From positions 1 through 53,066 of the forward strand of contig CAWIVH010000011.1 of assembly GCA_963839475.1 (NCBI GenBank): a stretch of 53,066 bases of DNA, read 5' to 3'. This stretch comes from CAWIVH01 sp963839475 (lineage in GTDB: Bacteria; Acidobacteriota; UBA6911). Under the pieces are notes generated by a model that saw nothing but the letters and a program-made list of their open reading frames with translations, made no database searches and was not told the DNA's origin. Of the stretch, positions 33,353 through 42,108 are shown one piece after another; position 1 is the stretch's first letter, and each line of letters opens with the position of its first letter. The position numbers were made by a program, and so were the translations under genes.

Positions 33353-33658
33353 TTACTTCCACGCCACTTGAGCCGTGGCGAATGTCTTCCCGCATGCTGT
33401 CGCCCATTTCTGTGCGATCTGCTTTGCGTCGGCTTCATCCAGGGCACTTGATTCGAGCTTTTCAACAGCCTTGCCTTCCCCGTCGAAAAGGTCCAGGATG
33501 CACTTCCGCTCGATCAGGATCTTTTCTTCTTCATGTGCGATTCCGCTGTCCCTGCCGATTTGCTCCGCAAGCGCTTTCGCTGCCGCAGGGTCATGGGCTT
33601 CACGATCAAAGGTTTTGATGATCTGGCCGGAATTCAGAAATACAATTCGAATCCTCAT
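33353..33658 (-). CDS. hypothetical tail-region protein
   Basis: 101 residues with alternating strand and helix (MRIRIVFLNSGQIIKTFDRE, AAAKALAEQIGRDSGI, KCILDLFDGEGKAVEKLES, DEADAKQIAQKWATACGKTF). It has two copies of a similar helix-strand arrangement and no known motif. Located between the conserved tail gene and the DUF2460-like gene. Confidence 0.5.
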   Translation of the reverse strand: MRIRIVFLNSGQIIKTFDREAHDPAAAKALAEQIGRDSGIAHEEEKILIERKCILDLFDGEGKAVEKLESSALDEADAKQIAQKWATACGKTFATAQVAWK

Positions 33659-33674
33659 TTCGTCCTCTTTTCTT

Positions 33675-34070
33675 CTATGCCAATTCGATTATAGCTATGT
33701 TGACATCTGCTCTGCCCATCCCGCACATCTGCTGCCATTCCCCTTCGAAGCGTACGGTGTAGCGCCCAATCGTCTCCACACCGGTTTCGTCATAGGCGAA
33801 ATCTGAATCCCACGGATCATAGAAATAGAACGGCTCGAGGGGGCCCTTGCGATCGTCATAAAAATCGCGAAATGTCTCCAGAAGGCTCGGAGTCAGTCGC
33901 CTCTGCGTCTTCCACGTCTTGCGGCTAGTGGAGGCGAGATAGGAGCGCTGAGATTCCCCGTTGCGGTATTCGTTGTCGACCACGGCGAACTCTTGCGCGC
34001 GGGCGAATGCCTTGCACAGACTCCAGGGAAGCACCGTTACCGGCGCGGCGTTGGCTACTGATCCTGGCAA
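33675..34070 (-). CDS. DUF2460-like distal tail protein
   Basis: 131 residues with a TTG start right after the upstream TAA. KTWKTQRRLTPSLLETFRDFYDDRKGPLEPFYFYDPWDSDFAYDETG...RYTVRFEGEW matches the DUF2460/distal tail family (lambda gpM/L position). It should join the tail tube to the tip. A related domain forms the N-terminus of the giant tail-tip protein. Confidence 0.7.
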   Translation of the reverse strand: MPGSVANAAPVTVLPWSLCKAFARAQEFAVVDNEYRNGESQRSYLASTSRKTWKTQRRLTPSLLETFRDFYDDRKGPLEPFYFYDPWDSDFAYDETGVETIGRYTVRFEGEWQQMCGMGRADVNIAIIELA

Positions 34071-34412
34071 TTAACACTCCATCTCGATCATGGGGACTGT
34101 TTTTCCACGGAGATCATGCGTGCAGTCCTCGCAATATTCGATCTTCCCGTTGCGCACGAAGAAATGACAGATCTGGGGAATGTGATTCTCCCCCTGCGTC
34201 CAGGTGGACTTGATACTCGGCGAAAAGGTTGGCTTTTCCAGATCGCCATTAAAACTCCACCTTGCATTAAGGCGATTGACTACCTCGGTATAGATCGCAT
34301 GGTGCGCTCCGCAGCCCGGGCAGGCTATTAAATAGCCCAGGAGCGTTTCTGTCCCTGGAACAGGATCGCCTTCTGGCGTCCGATCCTGTTTGATCAATCG
34401 ATGTAATTTCAT
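34071..34412 (-). CDS. DUF6527-like protein
   Basis: 113 residues from MKLHRLIKQ. CPGCG and the block WSFNGDLEKPTFSPSIKS...CHFFVRNGKIEYCEDCTHDLRGKTVPM are the DUF6527 pattern, with cysteines and histidines placed for a metal site. The family is common beside phage tail genes, and database labels as ammonia monooxygenase are erroneous. Role unknown. Confidence 0.7.
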   Translation of the reverse strand: MKLHRLIKQDRTPEGDPVPGTETLLGYLIACPGCGAHHAIYTEVVNRLNARWSFNGDLEKPTFSPSIKSTWTQGENHIPQICHFFVRNGKIEYCEDCTHDLRGKTVPMIEMEC

Positions 34413-34416
34413 GTGG

Positions 34417-37173
34417 TTAGGACGTAAGGGTTCCAGGCGCAAGCTGCAGCGCAGTCATCTCCCGGCGATTAAAATTTGACCGAACCGCCTTCGCCGATGC
34501 CGCCTGCACCGCGCGCGGATTATTTACCACTGCATTCACCGCCTCGCCCTGCATAAGCGAGGTAGTCGCCGGGCCGTCGAGTTTGATGTTTATCGTCATC
34601 GGGCCGGCATTCGAGGATCGACCGGCAGATAGCCCGCCGAGGCCTGCGCCGGGTAAGCCTCCCGAAGTCGGCAACAAAGATCCATTGGAATACTGAGCGC
34701 CCTGGAAAAGCGAGCCACCACTCTGAATCAAAGATCCGGCAGTCATCTGTTGTGGAAGTCCTCCAGTACCCTGCCCGGTTGTCAGAGCATAGAGCCGCAC
34801 CAGGTCGGCAACGGCCGAGCTCCGGATAGCCATTTCCAGGTTCCCGCCGTAGCCCTGTTTTGCCATGTCGACTATCTGCTGCAGCACACCTTTGTCCTTT
34901 ATATCGATGCCATAGGTGGCCTTCACCAACTGGCGGGCTTTTTCGGTTGCGCCCTTGATAAATAGTCTGATCGTTCCGGCCACTGCTCCTATCGCGCCGC
35001 CGATCGCAGCTCCCATTTCCCCACCGTACTTAAAGCCGAGGAGGGCCCCGCCGGCGGTTGTCATCCCGAGGCCGGAGAGGCCTCCGCGCTGCAGTCCATA
35101 GGCTGCAAGTAGTCCACCACCAAGAACGGAAGCGTTCGATTTGCCGAGCTTGGCAAGGTTCTCGAACATGCCGCTTCCGCCGATGCTGTTCTGAAGGTTA
35201 GCTCCACCGGCACCGCCGAAACCGAAGAATTGCTTCAGTCCACCAAAATTCATCAATCCTCCGAGTCCGCCAAATCCACCCCCTCCGGATCCGCCGGCAC
35301 CGCCGCCCGATGGCATGAAGGGTGGAGTACCGAAACCTCCCCCGCCTCCGCCTAGAATTCCCCCTCCCAGCGCCCCGAGGAAGCCGCCGCCTCCAGCAGT
35401 AGCCGGCCTTGTTCCGGTGAATATCATCTGGGCGAGATCCTGGAACGCCATCCTAACGGGAGTGAGAAAGATTCCCTTGAACGTGCGCAACAGATCCTGC
35501 CAAACATTCTTTGACCCGGACATGAGATCGTCGAAGATGTGTCCTGCAGATTCACGGATGTTGCCGATATATTCCCGGGCCATCCGCTCCTGTTCCACCC
35601 ACCAGTTCTTATCTGCTTGCTCAATTGCTTCCGCTGGCCTCTTGACTGAATCCAGAACATCGCGCAGGTTTTCTTTTCCGCTGCGCTCCATCTGGGTCAT
35701 GGCGGAATCGTAAAGTCGTTCACTTTCCTTGCCGAAGTTTTCAGCTTCTTTGGTCAATTCCTCGTGGAGTCTGACCATCTCTCTCAGCGGTTCCTGCGTT
35801 TTTTCATAGGCTACCCGGGCCGATTCAATGATCCTCACCCAGTCGATCCCAAGCGCCTGGATGTGCTGCATATTCTCGTTATACGCCCGCAGGGATTCTT
35901 CAGACCTTTTGTCATCCTCGAATTGTTTCAATGATGATTTTGCGGCGAGTACATCAGCGGCGTATTTCTGGAACAGGCGGGAATTAAATTCATTGAGGCT
36001 TCCTTCCTTCTTTTTCTCCTCATTGTAGCGTCGCTGTGCTTCAATCAATGTTCTCTGGAGTTCATACTCCTTACCCATGGCCCCGGTCATTGCGACTTCG
36101 ACGGATGAGACAAGCGACCGCCTTCTTTCGAGTTCGTTCGGCTGGTCGCCGTAAAGTCCCGACCTGGGCGGCACATTCCCGAAAGGGACAGAAGCGGGTC
36201 CATTTGGATTTCCCATGAAAGCCTTGGAATAATCCAAAGCTGCCTTGGCGCCGGTTCCCAATGGATTCAAAACTGCGCCCACGAGATAGGGCATGTTTTC
36301 GGCAACAGTTTTAGCGACTGTCAGGATTCCAGAGACAATTTCGGCATTGGCAATGGCGGCCTGAGTTTTCATGCCCGTCCATGCATGTTCCACTTCCTCC
36401 ATCTGCTCGTGGAGATGCTCAAGCGTTTTTATTTGCTCGCCCTTTATAACGGCAGACAATCCCTGGAATTCATTGGTCTGCTCCCGAAGCCCCTTGTTCG
36501 TGTCAAGGACGAAGGGGAGCCATTCCCGGTTGCGCCGGCCAAGTTCCGCCGCCGCTGTTGCCGCCCGCTGCGCCGGATCGGGGATCGCGAGATAGCGTTC
36601 CCGCAAGGCATCAAGGTAGTCAACCGCAGTCCATCCCTCTTTGCCGACAATGCCTATTTTGAGCAGAGCATCTACGAGCGGGCCGCCGCCCTCTTTCCCG
36701 ATCTGGGCATTGATCTTTTCGAGGCTGCTCGTGAGGTTGCTGATCCCCCGGGCCTCGCCTGCCAGATTGAGAGCCTGCACGTTTTCGACACTTAGTCCGG
36801 TGGAATAGCTCAGATTTTTGATTGCAATAGCGGCCTTGGACGTGGATTCCGCCCACTCCCACATCTTTTCACCGGCGACGGCAAGGGCTGTTCCAACCGC
36901 GCCAATCCCTACCGCGGTCGGTCCCATCTTAGTGAGTAGTTCGCTGATTCCGGTCTGAGTTGCGCGAAGAGGGTTTTCAACAAATTCAGTAATGCCATGC
37001 CCGAGCTTGGCAAATGACTTCGCCATTCCATCCATGCCGGATGAAACCATCCCAGATACCTTGATGGCATTTTTTTCGAATTCTGACAGTCCTTTGTTGA
37101 TCTTGGTGATCTCAGTCTTGCCCTGCTTGGAGTCTACTTCAATAAGGAGTTCAAGTTTATTGTCGAAGGACAT
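34417..37173 (-). CDS. tape measure protein
   Basis: 918 residues. The N-terminus is coiled (DSKQGKTEITKINKGLSEFEKNAIKV), followed by hydrophobic segments (GPTAVGIGAVGTALAVAGEKMWEW, GGEMGAAIGGAIGAVAGTIRLF), long helices (about 380-560) and a glycine-rich stretch (about 590-660). It sets tail length: at about 1.5 angstrom per residue the helical part implies a tail near 130 nm. It lies directly after the frameshifted chaperone genes, the canonical order. No lysozyme domain is visible. Confidence 0.9.
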   Translation of the reverse strand: MSFDNKLELLIEVDSKQGKTEITKINKGLSEFEKNAIKVSGMVSSGMDGMAKSFAKLGHGITEFVENPLRATQTGISELLTKMGPTAVGIGAVGTALAVAGEKMWEWAESTSKAAIAIKNLSYSTGLSVENVQALNLAGEARGISNLTSSLEKINAQIGKEGGGPLVDALLKIGIVGKEGWTAVDYLDALRERYLAIPDPAQRAATAAAELGRRNREWLPFVLDTNKGLREQTNEFQGLSAVIKGEQIKTLEHLHEQMEEVEHAWTGMKTQAAIANAEIVSGILTVAKTVAENMPYLVGAVLNPLGTGAKAALDYSKAFMGNPNGPASVPFGNVPPRSGLYGDQPNELERRRSLVSSVEVAMTGAMGKEYELQRTLIEAQRRYNEEKKKEGSLNEFNSRLFQKYAADVLAAKSSLKQFEDDKRSEESLRAYNENMQHIQALGIDWVRIIESARVAYEKTQEPLREMVRLHEELTKEAENFGKESERLYDSAMTQMERSGKENLRDVLDSVKRPAEAIEQADKNWWVEQERMAREYIGNIRESAGHIFDDLMSGSKNVWQDLLRTFKGIFLTPVRMAFQDLAQMIFTGTRPATAGGGGFLGALGGGILGGGGGGFGTPPFMPSGGGAGGSGGGGFGGLGGLMNFGGLKQFFGFGGAGGANLQNSIGGSGMFENLAKLGKSNASVLGGGLLAAYGLQRGGLSGLGMTTAGGALLGFKYGGEMGAAIGGAIGAVAGTIRLFIKGATEKARQLVKATYGIDIKDKGVLQQIVDMAKQGYGGNLEMAIRSSAVADLVRLYALTTGQGTGGLPQQMTAGSLIQSGGSLFQGAQYSNGSLLPTSGGLPGAGLGGLSAGRSSNAGPMTINIKLDGPATTSLMQGEAVNAVVNNPRAVQAASAKAVRSNFNRREMTALQLAPGTLTS

Positions 37174-37500
37174 TTAGGACTCTCTGGAGGATATTTCCTT
37201 TTCGAGTTTCGAGTTCTCTTCTTCGATGATCAGCATTGCACGGAGTTCGTCCGCCCCCATATCATCGAGAGTGATCGAAACACCGAGTTTGATTATGGAT
37301 ATGAGATCAAGGGCCCTTTGGAGCAATTGGCCCGCACGCGACTTCTGTGCCGCCTCCAGTTTCGTTAGAGGACAATTTCTCTTATTGTGTTTCTCGGTAT
37401 CGGGGCAGCCGAGCTTAGGATCGCATAGCTGCTCGCGACGCAGTCCCCAATAAGCCAGATAGCGCATGGAGGGGCACTCGGGCCATTCGCTATCTAGGAT
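37174..37500 (-). CDS. tail assembly chaperone T-extension, read by -1 frameshift
   Basis: 108 residues beginning ILDSEWPECPSMRYLAYWGLRREQLC, then a cysteine pair and helices. Its frame joins the upstream chaperone frame by slipping back one base in an eight-A run, just before that gene's stop. This matches the lambda G/GT arrangement located before the tape measure gene. An ATG at 37467 would allow a shorter separate protein, but the reading before it (WPECPS) is coherent. Expected product: a rare fusion of about 317 residues that binds the tape measure and recruits tube subunits. Confidence 0.75.
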   Translation of the reverse strand: MLDSEWPECPSMRYLAYWGLRREQLCDPKLGCPDTEKHNKRNCPLTKLEAAQKSRAGQLLQRALDLISIIKLGVSITLDDMGADELRAMLIIEEENSKLEKEISSRES

Positions 37501-38126
37501 TTTTTTTCGGAATCATTCTCCCCTAGTTCTTTCCTTGTCGCGCGCATAATAACCTGAACCATAAAGCCTTGATGCACCACCGGAACCGTCCCAACATAGC
37601 CGGTATTGGAGACCGACAAAGCCTTGTAGAGATCGGCGCAAAAGGCAAGGTTTATGATCGACTGAGTTATTGACCCCAGGTCAAAGGAGCTAGATTTATG
37701 TTTGTAATAGTTCATTTCCTCTTTTGGGGTGGGCATACGCAAAACATGAGTTGTTTCAATATCCCCAAAAACGCGCAACGTTACCTTGAATTGCCCAGAT
37801 TCAAAAGGTATGTCTCCAATTACCTCCGCACTCTGGAGAGAATCAAATATGAAACCCGCCTCACATCCATCGTTTTCTATTGCGCCATCATCAAGACGGA
37901 CTTTTGAAAGCAGATCCGCATCGATTTCTTCACTATTGGAAACGGTTGTTTCAGTTTTTCCGCCGCCAAGATCTTTCGTTACAATTTTGCGTTTACGCTG
38001 TCTCTCAATCCATTCGTCATCCGAGGGAAAGCGTATCGATATTTTCTCGATACCTCTGGGCGTGCGAACCTTTTTGGTGATGGGCTGTGATGCGTCGAAC
38101 TGCCGTTTCTCTTCCTGATCGTGCAT
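37494..38126 (-). CDS. tail assembly chaperone (G-like)
   Basis: 210 residues from MHDQEEKRQF, with GGGAG 9 bases upstream. It has a charged N-terminus (RTPRGIEKISIRFPSDDEWIERQRKRK), a beta-rich middle (FKVTLRVFGDIETTHVLRMPTPKEEMNYYKH) and a helical C-terminus. It lies between the tail tube and tape measure genes, the normal place of gpG-type chaperones. The gene ends ENDSEKKS with the slippery A8 run in its last codons. Confidence 0.75.
   Translation of the reverse strand: MHDQEEKRQFDASQPITKKVRTPRGIEKISIRFPSDDEWIERQRKRKIVTKDLGGGKTETTVSNSEEIDADLLSKVRLDDGAIENDGCEAGFIFDSLQSAEVIGDIPFESGQFKVTLRVFGDIETTHVLRMPTPKEEMNYYKHKSSSFDLGSITQSIINLAFCADLYKALSVSNTGYVGTVPVVHQGFMVQVIMRATRKELGENDSEKKS
37500..37507 (-). 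promoter_or_regulatory. slippery site for programmed -1 frameshift
   Basis: Eight consecutive A residues in the coding strand contain A-AAA-AAA and lie one codon before the G-frame stop (TAG at 37494). A shift of -1 enters an open frame of 108 codons. No strong downstream pseudoknot was evident by eye. Confidence 0.65.
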
Positions 38127-38220
38127 GTGATGCGTCTCCCTCACGCTCCCAGGTTAATCGCGGCAGGCCGGTGGGAGGCCGGCTTTTCGGGCACGTGTCC
38201 CTAGCCGCGTCCTTTTTCCC

Positions 38221-39264
38221 CTATGCCTCGGCCGCTGCGATGCCTTCGGTATTGCACTTGGCAACCGCGGTCAGCAGACCATTGGTCGAATGCCACAGGG
38301 GCTGAACCGTAACCTGGACGGTCACGATGCCATCGATCTCTCCGAGTTCCGCCACCGAAAAGACCACACGATGATAGGTAAGGGTCAGGTTGTTGTTCAC
38401 GTCATAGGTCAGTGATATGACGGCCGTGCCTTCGGTCTGAGCTAGAAGCTTTGCCAGTTCGTCCGAGTCGTGAACAAAACGAGCTGTGAAGGTCAGGCCA
38501 GCTTCGCGGTCGCCAACCTCCAGCCGACCGCGGACAGCGCCCGTGGTCGCATCGCCAGACGTCTGAAACCCGGATCCGGGGTAGAAACCCGCGTCGAGTT
38601 TCAGGTTGTTTTTCCAGGTGGCCTCCAGCGACACAATGTTTTTATTGGTTACGTAATCAACGCCATTGATCGTGCACGCAAGCGATGCCGATGGGAGCAG
38701 CTTCTCGACCGTCGCCGTCGGAAGTGTTATCGCGGACGGCTCGATATGTTTTCCGCTGCCTGAGAAATTGGCGACCAGTTTGCTGTTAGCCCTGCCAGGT
38801 CCACTTCCGACGGTAAGCGTCCAGTCCTCGATGGCGCACCCGACCGCCATCCGATCGACAACTGGGTCGGCGTCCGGTCTCATCTGTTCGACGAAGCTGA
38901 AATAGGGCAGCTCGATCCCATCTTCAACCGGATCCAGGGGTATGCAGGTGTAGATAAAATTGCCCGCCGATCCGCTGGGAGTGACACTTCCCAGGCCGAA
39001 AGCCATGACCCAGGCAGCGAAGTCCGAAGACAAATACTTTTCAATCTGCCCCTTAACATCCCATGATGTTTTAAACACCTGGGTCGCGAATTCATTGCCC
39101 TTGCCCAACTCCGGGGCATCGTTCTCCGTGTTTAGCGTGGGGCCACTGAAGCTGGCATTGAGCTTGCCGAGCCTCCAGATGCCGGCCACAGTGTTGGCCG
39201 TGGCAATATCGTCCTGTTTGGCAAACCCAAAGCCGATTAGTATTTCTCTGATTTTGGCTGGCAT
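38221..39264 (-). CDS. major tail tube protein
   Basis: 347 residues. Beta-rich, with GKLNASFSGPTLNTENDAPELGKGNEFA, CAIEDWTLTVGSGPGRANSKLVANFSGSG, YVTNKNIVSLEATWKNNLKLDAGFYPGSG and RLEVGDREAGLTFTARF, a pattern common to siphovirus tube proteins in this operon position. It follows the tail terminator gene directly. Six-fold rings of it should make the tail shaft. Confidence 0.8.
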   Translation of the reverse strand: MPAKIREILIGFGFAKQDDIATANTVAGIWRLGKLNASFSGPTLNTENDAPELGKGNEFATQVFKTSWDVKGQIEKYLSSDFAAWVMAFGLGSVTPSGSAGNFIYTCIPLDPVEDGIELPYFSFVEQMRPDADPVVDRMAVGCAIEDWTLTVGSGPGRANSKLVANFSGSGKHIEPSAITLPTATVEKLLPSASLACTINGVDYVTNKNIVSLEATWKNNLKLDAGFYPGSGFQTSGDATTGAVRGRLEVGDREAGLTFTARFVHDSDELAKLLAQTEGTAVISLTYDVNNNLTLTYHRVVFSVAELGEIDGIVTVQVTVQPLWHSTNGLLTAVAKCNTEGIAAAEA

Positions 39265-39738
39265 TTAATCATCTCCGCTCTCAGTGAAAGTCATTGAAAC
39301 TTCGAAATAGTCAACCCCGGCAGAATCCGTCTGACGCTGCATGCGAGGGGTATCCATGGGCTGACAGGCGCTGTGGACCGTGACATATTGCATGGCCTGC
39401 CCCAGACTTTTGGGCTTCCCCTTTACGATTTGCTGGAATAACCGGTAATAGCCCGAAGGCGTTTCTTCACCTGAATCCTCCGCAGCGCGCAGCGTCAGCG
39501 ATATGTCATGTTTCCAGACCTCAAAGTTTCCGAAGCTTCCGGGCCCCGACCCCTGCCAGGCAACCATGATCCCGGGAGCAAGCATCTGGTATCTGGCGAG
39601 CTCCAGGCTCACATCTTTGGGGTACTGGTCGTAGTAGGAAAAAATCCGCTCTTCATCCCCGCCAACCGCGGCAACGAGGTCGGGAATATCCCGAAGCAAC
39701 AAAACAAGCGCCTCGACGATGTCGTTCGGATTGATCAC
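39265..39738 (-). CDS. tail terminator-like protein
   Basis: 157 residues. It opens with a helix (NDIVEALVLLLRDIPDLVAAVGG) and contains the beta stretch GNFEVWKHDISLTLRAAED. Length and position between the gp10-like and tube genes match lambda gpU-type terminators, which cap the tail before head joining. Confidence 0.7.
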   Translation of the reverse strand: MINPNDIVEALVLLLRDIPDLVAAVGGDEERIFSYYDQYPKDVSLELARYQMLAPGIMVAWQGSGPGSFGNFEVWKHDISLTLRAAEDSGEETPSGYYRLFQQIVKGKPKSLGQAMQYVTVHSACQPMDTPRMQRQTDSAGVDYFEVSMTFTESGDD

Positions 39739-39739
39739 T

Positions 39740-40228
39740 CTAAGATCCCCACCTGAAGATTTTGGCTTTGGCCCTGGCGAGCATTTCCTGCGTCTTGAGC
39801 ATAACTACGCGCCTGTTTTCAGGTGAAAAAACCAGCCAGGGTTCGCGCTTCTGGTTTCCCATCGCAACATCCCGGTTCGTAACCTTGCGCGCACCGGACT
39901 TCTTCCATCCGATGCTCTCGCCCCGGAGCTTTCCGTCTGGCGCCGCATAGGCACGAGAGTCGCTAACAGTCCTGAGTTTGAGACCTGCCAGCAATTGACC
40001 GGTGAGACTTAGATTCCTGACGTTTCCCTTCCCGCGCCTGGTCTTGTAAATCGCATATCGCTTCGTGAGCGGCTTTGCCGGTCCGTCGTTCGGGCCCCTT
40101 GCTTCCCGCAGTCGATTGAACACGGAAAGCAGGCCGGCGTTTCCAATCGTCACCATGTCGCGCTGCTTGAAGGTCAGGGGTTCGAGCCGCAGTTGTTTTT
40201 TGAACCAGATGCGAACGGACTTTGCCAT
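39740..40228 (-). CDS. HK97 gp10/virion morphogenesis-like protein
   Basis: 162 residues, strongly basic (KSVRIWFKKQLRLEPLTFKQRD, GPAKPLTKRYAIYKTRRGKGNVRNLSLTGQLLAGLKLRTVSD). The LTGQLLAGLK segment is typical of gpG/gp10-type tail completion proteins. It overlaps the upstream connector by one base and precedes the terminator gene. Confidence 0.65.
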   Translation of the reverse strand: MAKSVRIWFKKQLRLEPLTFKQRDMVTIGNAGLLSVFNRLREARGPNDGPAKPLTKRYAIYKTRRGKGNVRNLSLTGQLLAGLKLRTVSDSRAYAAPDGKLRGESIGWKKSGARKVTNRDVAMGNQKREPWLVFSPENRRVVMLKTQEMLARAKAKIFRWGS

Positions 40229-40587
40229 CAGATCACCGGCCGATCCTGCCGCAGCAGAAACCAGAGGCCTCCGCCCGCGTCTTCTTCCATCCGGACAATT
40301 TTGTAGATGGTAGTGGCGCTCGAAATCTCATCACCCTTTTGGGGAGCCGGGTCGATGTCACCGGACTTAATCCAGAATCTTGCATAGGTACTGCCGTCGC
40401 CGGGAGCAACCCCTTCGGGCTCGACACCTGATTCGAGAATCCCAGTAATCGCTTGCGGATCATCGGATTCTTCATCCACCAAAGACGCCACCCGCGTAAA
40501 CGTAAACTCCCGCCCAAACACAGACAGACAGGAATCGTTGATGAACGCCGCCAAGTCATCGAAACTCACGGGGTTTGCCTCATGCAT
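40228..40587 (-). CDS. head-tail connector-like protein (gpFII-type)
   Basis: 119 residues from MHEANPVSFDDLAAFIND; the ATG sits inside the last codons of the upstream glycosyltransferase gene. FTRVASLVDEES...ITGILESGVEPEGVAP, GDIDPAPQKGDEISSATTIYKIV and LWFLLRQDRP follow the small beta-barrel head-tail joining proteins. It resumes the morphogenesis order after the three modification genes. Confidence 0.65.
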   Translation of the reverse strand: MHEANPVSFDDLAAFINDSCLSVFGREFTFTRVASLVDEESDDPQAITGILESGVEPEGVAPGDGSTYARFWIKSGDIDPAPQKGDEISSATTIYKIVRMEEDAGGGLWFLLRQDRPVI

Positions 40588-41413
40588 GCGCCAATTGGCA
40601 CGCTTCCTGATCCATCCGCAATTTGCAGCCGCGTTTGTAGCCTTCAAAAGCCGAGCCGACTACAGGGTCGCTCGATTTCCGGTAGTGTGATTCATAATAG
40701 GCGCATCCAACCTGGCCATTTCCCACACCGTAGTGGTAAGCCAGTTTCATGGCCTCATCGAATGTCGTTGGTGCATCCCAGGAGACACGGGCATTCAGGT
40801 TCAATAGCCACCGATCTGAAAGCTTCCTGGCCTTCATCATGAAGAATGTGTCTTCGCCGGCCTTATAGGTGAAGTTTTCGGCGAATCCCCCGATTCTATT
40901 GATGAGCGATCGCCTCATGGCAGCTGCCCGGCAGGAGGGCAGGAATTTGGCCCTCAGATACTCATGGTCCCGCCAGTCGGGAATGAAGTAGCGAGCCCAT
41001 GGGCTCACTATGCGCGGGCCGAAAACGCCCGCTGTGATGTCCGGCGGATCCGCCTCGCACATTGGTCCGACGATATTGGCGAGAAACATCCTGTCCAAAA
41101 TGCAGCCTGCATCAACCGTGATTTGAAGCTCATGGCTGGCAACCCTGGAAGCCATATTCCGCGCGGCGGCCGGGGAGGAGCCAGGAACCTCGAGGAGATT
41201 AATCCGTGGATCAGCGAACTGTCCGATCTTCTCTATAGTCCCATCGGTCGAACCGGCATCAATGATGACGATCTCATGCGCCGGAAGGGTCTGGGCGAGA
41301 AGACTGCCCAGGAATCCCTCGATGCCGTCGGCCTCGTTCAATACCGTCATGCAGACGGAGAAGAGCTCACCGGCCGCTGTGGCATAGTCCCGGCTGATGA
41401 TGTCCAGTCTCAT
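40580..41413 (-). CDS. GT2-family glycosyltransferase
   Basis: 277 residues from MRLDIISRDYATAAGE; the longer N-terminal frame is shadow of the next gene. GT-A features: SVCMTVLNEADGIEGFLGSLLAQTLPAHEIVIIDAGSTDGT (nucleotide-sugar binding), ITVDAGCILD (in place of DxD) and GGFAENFTYKAGEDTFFMMKA (acceptor and catalytic base region, GED). It should transfer a sugar to a protein or glycan. It sits in a three-gene cassette inside the head operon with ATGA overlap to the methyltransferase gene. The VDAG motif departs from a plain DxD, so metal use is uncertain. Confidence 0.8.
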   Translation of the reverse strand: MRLDIISRDYATAAGELFSVCMTVLNEADGIEGFLGSLLAQTLPAHEIVIIDAGSTDGTIEKIGQFADPRINLLEVPGSSPAAARNMASRVASHELQITVDAGCILDRMFLANIVGPMCEADPPDITAGVFGPRIVSPWARYFIPDWRDHEYLRAKFLPSCRAAAMRRSLINRIGGFAENFTYKAGEDTFFMMKARKLSDRWLLNLNARVSWDAPTTFDEAMKLAYHYGVGNGQVGCAYYESHYRKSSDPVVGSAFEGYKRGCKLRMDQEACQLAHA

Positions 41414-42108
41414 TGCTGTCCCGCGACCGCCGTGAGGTTCAAGTGCTTGTTGTAGGTGCCGGGCGAACGCTCCAGCCTGGTGATCCTGAGTCCAGCCTTC
41501 TGGAACAGCTCCCGGATCTCGGCCTCGTTGTATTGCCACGTGTGATCGTCGAAGAGGTATCGGTCCCGGTTCGCCTCCGGCATCTTGTCCAGGCTTTCGT
41601 AGTACTTCGTTATGCGCCCGCAAAAGTCGCTGTCGGGTGTGCTCAGGTAGAGGATCCCGCCGTCGCCAAGCAGCTCGCGGATTTTCACTAGCGTCGGTAA
41701 GGGATGGAAATTCAGGTGCTCGATGGTCTCAGTGAAGATGATCGCGTCGAACAGCCCGGGCCACGGCAACGGATCGAGCTCGATATTGCAAACCGCGAAA
41801 ATCATGTTCCACTTTGCGAAGAATTCCGGGCTCGCATATTGCTTGATGAAGTCGATGCCGAAGGCTTCGCAGATTGTGAGCCTGTGCGCATAGAGGAGAA
41901 GGGTTCCATAGGCGCAGCCGATATCGAGGACGCGGCCGGGTCTCCTGTTGCCAAAGTCCTCCGCCATCCATCGCGGGATGTAGGTCCAGTAAAAGATCTC
42001 CTGCGGCCGGTACTCCTTTTTGTAGCGGTCCCAGACATATTTCTGAACCTCCTCCTGGCACTCGAGGAGCACCGCCGGCCATAGGCCCTCAAGATCCGCC
42101 ATCGTCAT
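41410..42108 (-). CDS. class I SAM-dependent methyltransferase
   Basis: 232 residues. Motif I GRVLDIGCAYGTLLLYA, motif II FGIDF, motif IV FDAIIFTETIEHLNF and post-motif LLGDGGILYLSTPDSDF are all present. The EHL-type motif IV is found in methyltransferases acting on small molecules or sugars. With glycosyltransferase-like genes on both sides it probably methylates a sugar of a virion glycan. It overlaps both neighbours by ATGA. Confidence 0.8.
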   Translation of the reverse strand: MTMADLEGLWPAVLLECQEEVQKYVWDRYKKEYRPQEIFYWTYIPRWMAEDFGNRRPGRVLDIGCAYGTLLLYAHRLTICEAFGIDFIKQYASPEFFAKWNMIFAVCNIELDPLPWPGLFDAIIFTETIEHLNFHPLPTLVKIRELLGDGGILYLSTPDSDFCGRITKYYESLDKMPEANRDRYLFDDHTWQYNEAEIRELFQKAGLRITRLERSPGTYNKHLNLTAVAGQQ

